DNA of 64,000 bases, from assembly GCF_003086355.1 (NCBI RefSeq), contig NZ_CP031733.1, forward strand, positions 2,108,001-2,172,000, read 5' to 3'. The notes under the pieces were generated by a model that did not search any database, was not told where the DNA came from, and saw only the letters and a list, made by a program, of their open reading frames with translations. Of the stretch, positions 58,908 through 64,000 are shown piece after piece. Source of the DNA: Streptococcus chenjunshii. GTDB taxonomy: Bacteria; Bacillota; Bacilli; Lactobacillales; Streptococcaceae. Numbering within the stretch: position 1 is the stretch's first letter; the number at the start of each line of letters is the position of its first letter. Made by a program: the position numbers and the translations under genes.

Positions 58908-60065
58908 TTAGTAGCCATAACCATAGTAGCCGGAATCTGCTATCCCGCCACCCTGTTCCTGACTGTAACCATAGTCATTCCCAGCCGAGTATGTATCACT
59001 GTAAGCAGTGTCCTCTGAGGCACTGTAATCCAAGCCGCTGTCATAATCAGAAGAAGAACCGTAAAGATTTTCATAGAGAGTGGCAGTGGTTTTTGGCTCT
59101 TTACTTTCACTCAGACCTAATTCTGATTTTATCCGATTTTGAATTTCCAATATATGTTCACTTGTGACGACCTGATAAGAAGCTCCATCCAGCATAGCAT
59201 CCTCGCCTTTGAGCTGCTGAGAGGATATATTCCTTAAAGCATCGGAATAATTCATCAGCTGGGGCAGTGTGCTGGTCGAAATTTCAATATTAGTCTGCAT
59301 ATTGCTGCTTACAGCCGAAAGAATTTTCTTATAGGAGCTGACACTATTAAGAGCCAGCAGCTTATCCATCACCTTTTGAATCACTTCACGCTGACGCTTC
59401 TGCCGGCCGTAATCGCCATCAGGATCATCGTAACGCATGCGGGCATAGACCAAAGCCTGCTCGCCATTAATCTTATGGGTTCCAGGCTCCACTGTAGCCG
59501 TATAAGCCGGTTCATTTTCTGATATAGAAATTGGAAAATCAAATTCATTTGTAACCGTGATACCGCCGACAGCATCAACTAAGTCCACAAGCCCCTGCAT
59601 GTTAATCTGCATATAATAATCTATATCGATATCCAGTAAATCCTGAACCGTCATAATAGCCATCTGAGCTCCGCCCGAAGCATAAGCAGCATTCAGCTTG
59701 GCTTCCGCTCCAGTCATATCATTGTCCTCAGGTCCAGACAAAGTAATCAGAATATCCCGTTCGAGGCTGGTCATTGTTGTTGACTTGGTCTGCGGATTCA
59801 CAGTAACTAAAATCATAGAATCGCTGTTCCCTTCCCACTGAGAGTCCCGGTCTGCGCTGCCAGTATCCACCCCCATCAGCAGGATTGAAAAAGGTTTTGT
59901 CTGCTGAATCGCTTCGCTGTTAGAACCTGTGTCAAAATCTTTGAAAGTCTTTGCCAGCTCACTGTTGGAAAAACTTAGAGCATCAGTAACATAGATGCCG
60001 GCAGCTACAAGAGTTGTCAGAAAAATAGCAAGCAGCATCAGCAAAATTTTTTTACCAAGTTTCAT
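58908..60065 (-). CDS. brpA: LytR-CpsA-Psr family protein (BrpA-like)
   Basis: The 385-residue protein has an N-terminal transmembrane helix (KKILLMLLAIFLTTLVAAGI) and an LCP domain with PFSILLMGVDTG, NSDSMILVTVNPQTK, LERDI and YARMRYDDPDGDYGRQKRQR (conserved Arg/Asp set). LCP enzymes ligate wall polymers to peptidoglycan. The C-terminal 50 residues are rich in Tyr, Ser, Gly and Asp, ending YYGYGY. The name follows the resemblance of the gene order to S. mutans brpA, recalled rather than checked. Confidence 0.85.
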   Translation of the reverse strand: MKLGKKILLMLLAIFLTTLVAAGIYVTDALSFSNSELAKTFKDFDTGSNSEAIQQTKPFSILLMGVDTGSADRDSQWEGNSDSMILVTVNPQTKSTTMTSLERDILITLSGPEDNDMTGAEAKLNAAYASGGAQMAIMTVQDLLDIDIDYYMQINMQGLVDLVDAVGGITVTNEFDFPISISENEPAYTATVEPGTHKINGEQALVYARMRYDDPDGDYGRQKRQREVIQKVMDKLLALNSVSSYKKILSAVSSNMQTNIEISTSTLPQLMNYSDALRNISSQQLKGEDAMLDGASYQVVTSEHILEIQNRIKSELGLSESKEPKTTATLYENLYGSSSDYDSGLDYSASEDTAYSDTYSAGNDYGYSQEQGGGIADSGYYGYGY

Positions 60066-60074
60066 AGTCGTTTT

Positions 60075-60596
60075 TTAATCTATCAGTTTACTCATCAGAT
60101 AAACATCAAGAAATTCTCCGTTTTCTGTTTTTATACCACGTTTTTTAGTGCCTTCTGTTACAAAACCAAATTTTTTATAAATGTGAACAGCCGCTGCATT
60201 GCGCTTCTGTACTGTTAATTCCAGCCGCCGAATCACTTGGCTGTGCTCTGCCCAGTCAACAGCCGCTTCCATTAACAGCTGTCCAACGCCGTATCCCCAA
60301 TACTTCTGCAAAACAGCCGTAAAAAGGTAGCCAATATGGGCTGTACGATGATGGGAATCGCTGGAAATAATCAGAATACCTGCTAAATCATTGTCCAGTT
60401 TAGCTGTTAAACAAATCTCATTCAAACTTTCTGCTTTCTGTGAAAGAAAAGCGGCCATCTGAGCTTCTGTCGGCACAGTCTCTTCAGAAAATTTTGTTAA
60501 AAATTCTGTTTCGATCAAGACTCGGTCTAAAAGAGCAACAACAGCTCCAGCATCTTCAGGCTGAGCCTCTTCAACCAGTAATTCTTTTTGAGTCAC
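60075..60596 (-). CDS. GNAT family acetyltransferase
   Basis: The GTG at 60596 is preferred because GAGGAG precedes it; the frame upstream is inside tsaE. About 173 residues with GNAT motifs AHIGYLFTAVLQKYWGYGVG (acetyl-CoA loop) and RRLELTVQKRNAAAVHIYKK, then FGFVTEGTKKRG. Resembles RimL/SpeG-type enzymes; substrate unknown. Overlaps tsaE by 26 bp. Confidence 0.82.
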   Translation of the reverse strand: MTQKELLVEEAQPEDAGAVVALLDRVLIETEFLTKFSEETVPTEAQMAAFLSQKAESLNEICLTAKLDNDLAGILIISSDSHHRTAHIGYLFTAVLQKYWGYGVGQLLMEAAVDWAEHSQVIRRLELTVQKRNAAAVHIYKKFGFVTEGTKKRGIKTENGEFLDVYLMSKLID

Positions 60597-61032
60597 TTCT
60601 AATCTCCTCAAGCAAGCGGCCTGACACGTCCCCATGACTGACAAAATCCAGTTCACGACCGGTTTCTTTTTTAGTGATCAGTACTTCTAAATAATCGTCC
60701 AATACAGCATCAGCTAAAAGCTCGCCCCATTCAATGACGGTCACACCGTCACCATAGAGAAAGTCATCCAAATCAATCGAATCTGGATCATCCCCTATCC
60801 GATAAACGTCTAAATGGTAGAGAGGAAGCCGTCCCTGATATTGACGGACAATCGTATAAGTCGGGCTTTTGACCATCTGACTGACTTCAAGCCCCAGAGC
60901 CAAGCCCTTAGTCAAGGTCGTCTTGCCGGCACCAAGCTCGCCTGTCAGAACAAGCACCTGTCCCTTTTGTAATTTTTGACCGATTTGTCTACCGATGGCA
61001 ATCAATTCATCTTCAGTGCGACTGTAAAACAT
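60571..61032 (-). CDS. tsaE: tRNA threonylcarbamoyladenosine protein TsaE
   Basis: The 153-residue P-loop protein has LTGELGAGKTTLTKGLALGL, SPTYTIVRQYQG, HLDVYRIGD and VIEWGELL, all TsaE signatures. It supports t6A modification of tRNAs. First gene of the tsaE-GNAT-LCP operon. Confidence 0.95.
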   Translation of the reverse strand: MFYSRTEDELIAIGRQIGQKLQKGQVLVLTGELGAGKTTLTKGLALGLEVSQMVKSPTYTIVRQYQGRLPLYHLDVYRIGDDPDSIDLDDFLYGDGVTVIEWGELLADAVLDDYLEVLITKKETGRELDFVSHGDVSGRLLEEIRSDSKRITG

Positions 61033-61229
61033 AGCCTTATTATATCAAAAAAAGACACTTCTTCCAACTCCTAGACAGCAAAATAAATCGTTTCTGAAAC
61101 TTGGTTTACTTTTTCTTTTCTTGTACTGGGAGTGGTGCTGAACACTTCTTATTAACCGCCTCTACCTCGAATCTGCCGTTTTTATAAGAAGTTTCCGACA
61201 GACTTTTGCCTTTAATTCCACACAAAAAA

Positions 61230-61272
61230 CTCCTTCTGACCGTTTTGCTTTCCAGCTCAGTATCAGAAGGAG
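61230..61272 (-). terminator. Terminator of the purine permease gene
   Basis: CTCCTTCTGA (61230-61239) and TCAGAAGGAG (61263-61272) pair perfectly and are followed on the minus strand by TTTTTTG. The remaining 61033-61229 and 61273-61325 hold no gene; the former should include the tsaE promoter. Confidence 0.82.
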
Positions 61273-61325
61273 GTCGTCATAAAAGTTAATCGAAAGGACA
61301 GCACCTGTCAAACAGTGGTGTTATT

Positions 61326-62747
61326 CTACAAAACAGCTAAACTAATAAAATTGAGAATAAAGAGGATATCCAAGATCCAGATAACAACAGAAACACTAGC
61401 GGCCTGCCCCTTAAAAATTTTAACCAGCGTATAGAAAATAAAACCAGCCGCAATGCCGTGTGTAATACTGTAAGCAAAGCCCATAAAGATCGATGTGAAG
61501 AAAGCAGGTATAGCTTCACTAATATCATGCCAGTCAATATTTTTAAGATTCGACAGCATCATTATCCCAACAATAATGAGAATCGGGGCTGTTGCAGCAT
61601 TAGGGACTATAGCCAACAAAGGACTAAACAAGCTGGAAACAGCAAAGAGTACAGCAACTGTCAAAGCTGTTAGACCTGTCCGGCCGCCTGCACCAATCCC
61701 AGCAGCAGATTCAACATAAGTTGTAACATTTGAAGTGCCGGCAATGGCACCAACCGTTGTCCCCACTAAATCAGAAAAGAGTGCCCGATCCAGTCCTTTT
61801 GTTCCTTTTCCTCCCTCTTCTGCAGTCACAATTCCAACTTTTTCACCGGTCCCAATCAAAGTACCGATAGTATCAAAAATATCTGTCAGAGAAAAAGCAA
61901 GAATAGCCATTAAAACCTCTGGAATCCGGCCGGCATCTCCAAATAAAGAGCCTAGTCCCTGATGCCCTAAAGCCACTCCAAAAACAGATTTTAATTCACT
62001 AAAAGCTGTGCCAACATTATTGGAACCAAAATCAATACTGGAAAGGTCAACAACACCGGCAAAAATAGCAATGACGGTAGTTAAGGCAATAGAAATAATG
62101 ACACCGCCCCTAATATTTTTAATCACAAAGAAAGCCGTAATAACCAAACCGACAATCGCGACCACAACAGCCGGATTGGTGAATTCAACCAGCCCGGGCG
62201 TTGCTGCTGAATTGGCAGTAATAGAAGCCAGACCTTCTTCAGCCCCCTTTCCGGCAACACTGTAAGTTCCCGGATCAATGGAAAATTTCAGCAGTCCGGC
62301 ATTTTTTATCCCCACATAGGCCAAAAAAACACCAATCCCAGCTGAAATAGCGGATTTTAGTGCCGCCGGAATAGACTCGATAATCATTTTCCGAACTTTG
62401 GTTACCGTAATAACAATAGAGATAAGACCGCAGAGAAAGACCATAGCCAAGGCTTCTTGCCAGCTGTAGCCAAGCGCAAAAACGACAGTGTAAGTAAAAA
62501 ATGCGTTAAGTCCCATACCAGGTGCCTGAGCATAAGGCATGTTAGCATAGAATGCCATCATCAATGTCCCTGCAACCGCACCGATAATAGTCGCCAGAAA
62601 GACACCTTGAGCAGGCATGCCGGTCTGTGACAGCATCGAAGGATTGACAAAGAGAATATAAGACATAGCAAAAAAGGTTGTCAGCCCTGCAGTGATTTCA
62701 GTGCGAACATCTGTCCCATGTTCTTTAAGCTTAAAAAACTTTTCCAT
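61326..62747 (-). CDS. NCS2 family purine permease (AzgA/PbuG-like)
   Basis: The 473-residue transporter begins MEKFFKLKEHGTDVRTEITA and has the AzgA-type segments AGLTTFFAMSYILFVNPSML and PYAQAPGMGLNAFFTYTVVF, with about 13 hydrophobic segments and SLTDIFDTIGTLIGTGEKVG. It imports hypoxanthine, guanine or adenine by proton symport. PurBox-like sites lie upstream. Confidence 0.9.
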   Translation of the reverse strand: MEKFFKLKEHGTDVRTEITAGLTTFFAMSYILFVNPSMLSQTGMPAQGVFLATIIGAVAGTLMMAFYANMPYAQAPGMGLNAFFTYTVVFALGYSWQEALAMVFLCGLISIVITVTKVRKMIIESIPAALKSAISAGIGVFLAYVGIKNAGLLKFSIDPGTYSVAGKGAEEGLASITANSAATPGLVEFTNPAVVVAIVGLVITAFFVIKNIRGGVIISIALTTVIAIFAGVVDLSSIDFGSNNVGTAFSELKSVFGVALGHQGLGSLFGDAGRIPEVLMAILAFSLTDIFDTIGTLIGTGEKVGIVTAEEGGKGTKGLDRALFSDLVGTTVGAIAGTSNVTTYVESAAGIGAGGRTGLTALTVAVLFAVSSLFSPLLAIVPNAATAPILIIVGIMMLSNLKNIDWHDISEAIPAFFTSIFMGFAYSITHGIAAGFIFYTLVKIFKGQAASVSVVIWILDILFILNFISLAVL

Positions 62748-62767
62748 TTTTTAATGATTTCTCCTTT

Positions 62768-62812
62768 ATTTACGAACGATAAAATCATTTTACTACACAA
62801 TCGTTCATTTTT
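62768..62812. promoter_or_regulatory. Inverted PurBox-like sites upstream of the purine permease
   Basis: ATTTACGAACGAT (62768-62780) and, on the other strand, AAAAATGAACGATT (62799-62812). The first fits the streptococcal/lactococcal PurBox AWWWCCGAACWWT at 11 of 13 positions. The two are inverted with GAACGAT in common, as expected for PurR dimers. Confidence 0.5.
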
Positions 62813-62910
62813 CAACAAAGCAGGATAAATTTCTTTTGCTCACTTAAGCAGACTGTCCGCTAAAAAACAAGAGACTAATTTATTCTTCAGAGTTTCCTGC
62901 TCTGTTTATC

Positions 62911-63495
62911 CTAGTCATCCCCTAATAAAATGAGCAGCATTAGCTGAATGAAGGTCAAGCCTAGAATAAACGGAATATTGAGACTGGCAAACTGACCAAG
63001 AAACTGACTGAAGATGCCGGCGGGATTGCTGATAAATTCAGACCAGACGAGAAGACCGCTCCTGCCAGCTTCTATAAAAAAACTGGTTGTCAGGGCAAAA
63101 AAAGGCAGCAAGAAATAATATAAATACCGATTAGGTTTAAAACTTTTCAGCAGCAGCCGAAAACTGAGAACCGCAGCAATCAAAGTAAAAACAAGAGCTG
63201 CCAGATAAGTGAAGAAGGAAAAAGTCCCCTCTGAGCCCATTAACAGAGCACTGTCCCAGGACAAATCAGCTAGGCCAATTAAAGTATTAAAAATATGAGG
63301 GTAGGCAAAACACCAAATAAGCAAAGCCAGCAGCCGAAAAAGCCTTTTTTGAGAATACTGGGCAACAAAGCCCATTTCTAAACTGACCGCAGCAAAAATG
63401 AGGTCAGACAGCAGGTTTTCAGCAGGCGGCTGGTAGATAAAAACAGCGATGAAAACCGAAACAGCAAAGAAATGAACCAGAATAACTCTACGCAT
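62911..63495 (-). CDS. Hypothetical membrane protein, 194 aa
   Basis: About six hydrophobic helices (VILVHFFAVSVFIAVFIYQP, then LLALLIWCFAYPHIF, LAALVFTLIAAVLSFRLLL and others). No motif recognised. Transcribed leftward ahead of the purine permease gene, with a 163-bp gap that contains the permease's regulatory sites. Confidence 0.72.
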   Translation of the reverse strand: MRRVILVHFFAVSVFIAVFIYQPPAENLLSDLIFAAVSLEMGFVAQYSQKRLFRLLALLIWCFAYPHIFNTLIGLADLSWDSALLMGSEGTFSFFTYLAALVFTLIAAVLSFRLLLKSFKPNRYLYYFLLPFFALTTSFFIEAGRSGLLVWSEFISNPAGIFSQFLGQFASLNIPFILGLTFIQLMLLILLGDD

Positions 63496-63586
63496 TAAAA
63501 TACTCCAATCTGTACTGTTTATTATATCACAGAAAAAACGGCTTTTTCATTATTCTTCTTTTTCCTGATATGTTATAATTTTCAGT

Positions 63587-64000
63587 ATGACGAAAAAAAT
63601 GATTGCAATTGATTTAGACGGGACACTTCTGCACAGCGATAACACTATTTCAGCTTATACAGCTGAAGTTATCAGAAAAGTGACTGCCAGCGGCCATATC
63701 GTTGTCATCGCCACAGGGCGGCCGTTCTCTATGGCAGCAAATCACTACTATCATTTAGGATTAAAAACACCAATGATCAGCTTTAACGGGGCTTTGACAC
63801 ATATCCCCGACCGGCGCTGGTCGCAGGAGCTCAGCATAACGATTGATAAACGATATTTGTTTGAAGTATTAAACCAAAAGCAGGCTTTTGCCGCTGATTT
63901 TATCGCCAGCGAATATCGGAAAAAATTTTACATCACAATGGATAATCCTGGAAGTATCAGACCAGAACTCTTTGGTGTAAAAGAAATTACTGACAAAATG
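63587..64000 (+). CDS. Cof-type HAD-IIB phosphatase (partial)
   Basis: The frame starts at 63587 (MTKKMIAIDLDGTLLHSDNT) and is open to the window end, about 138 residues. It has HAD motif I DLDGTLL and motif II region VVIATGRPF, SFNGAL, a Cof-like sugar or FMN phosphatase. No Shine-Dalgarno is seen; a TATAAT ends 9 bp before the ATG (63573-63578), suggesting a nearly leaderless mRNA. Confidence 0.88.
   Translation, partial: MTKKMIAIDLDGTLLHSDNTISAYTAEVIRKVTASGHIVVIATGRPFSMAANHYYHLGLKTPMISFNGALTHIPDRRWSQELSITIDKRYLFEVLNQKQAFAADFIASEYRKKFYITMDNPGSIRPELFGVKEITDKM

Overview
The window looks like a chromosomal segment of a mutans-group Streptococcus. The right flank carries tsaE, a GNAT acetyltransferase, an LCP (BrpA-like) protein, a small protein, hit, ecsA, ecsB, ccrZ and trmB. 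From memory this order resembles the S. mutans chromosome; the species is not determined. The window has three parts: a type VII secretion (T7SS) locus (1-12.9 kb), a complete-looking 41.3-kb prophage (13,071-54,340), and housekeeping chromosome (54.3-64.0 kb).

T7SS locus, all on the minus strand: esxA, esaA, essA, esaB, essB and essC lead directly into an LXG effector module. That module has a small helical LXG partner, a 534-residue LXG toxin with a glycine-zipper tail, and a membrane protein that overlaps the toxin stop by one base and runs off the window. The last is the obvious immunity candidate. esxA has its own promoter and is separated from esaA by an attenuator-like hairpin.

Prophage: it is bounded by a 17-bp direct repeat (13,071-13,087 and 54,324-54,340) that forms the 3' end of a tRNA-Ser(GGA) gene. 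Integration has separated that tRNA from its likely terminator, now 41 kb away at 13,012-13,055. Late genes read leftward: HNH, terminase, portal, ClpP-type protease, HK97 capsid, connectors, tail (with a gpG/gpGT -1 frameshift), Dit, Tal, fibre-like protein, holins and a split endolysin. Early genes, also leftward, include a PrimPol/VirE replication module with an iteron origin, SSB, a RuvC-like resolvase, a helicase and many small proteins. ArpU, the usual late activator, is frameshifted. The lysogeny end has a LexA-like repressor, divergent operator-controlled promoters and a tyrosine integrase.

Most interesting accessory features: (1) an AbiF-type HEPN protein followed by its own structured, terminated small RNA (52,039-53,055), which looks like a protein/RNA abortive-infection or toxin-antitoxin module; (2) an 820-bp protein-poor stretch (36,924-37,744) with a tRNA-like 250-nt RNA and a tiny hydrophobic peptide overlapped by an antisense transcript, laid out like a type I toxin-antitoxin locus; (3) a lipoprotein moron with its own promoter and terminator between terminase and portal; (4) a second Abi-like (DUF4393) gene; (5) an antitoxin-like/GNAT pair next to attL. 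Everything here is read from sequence; no database search was run.
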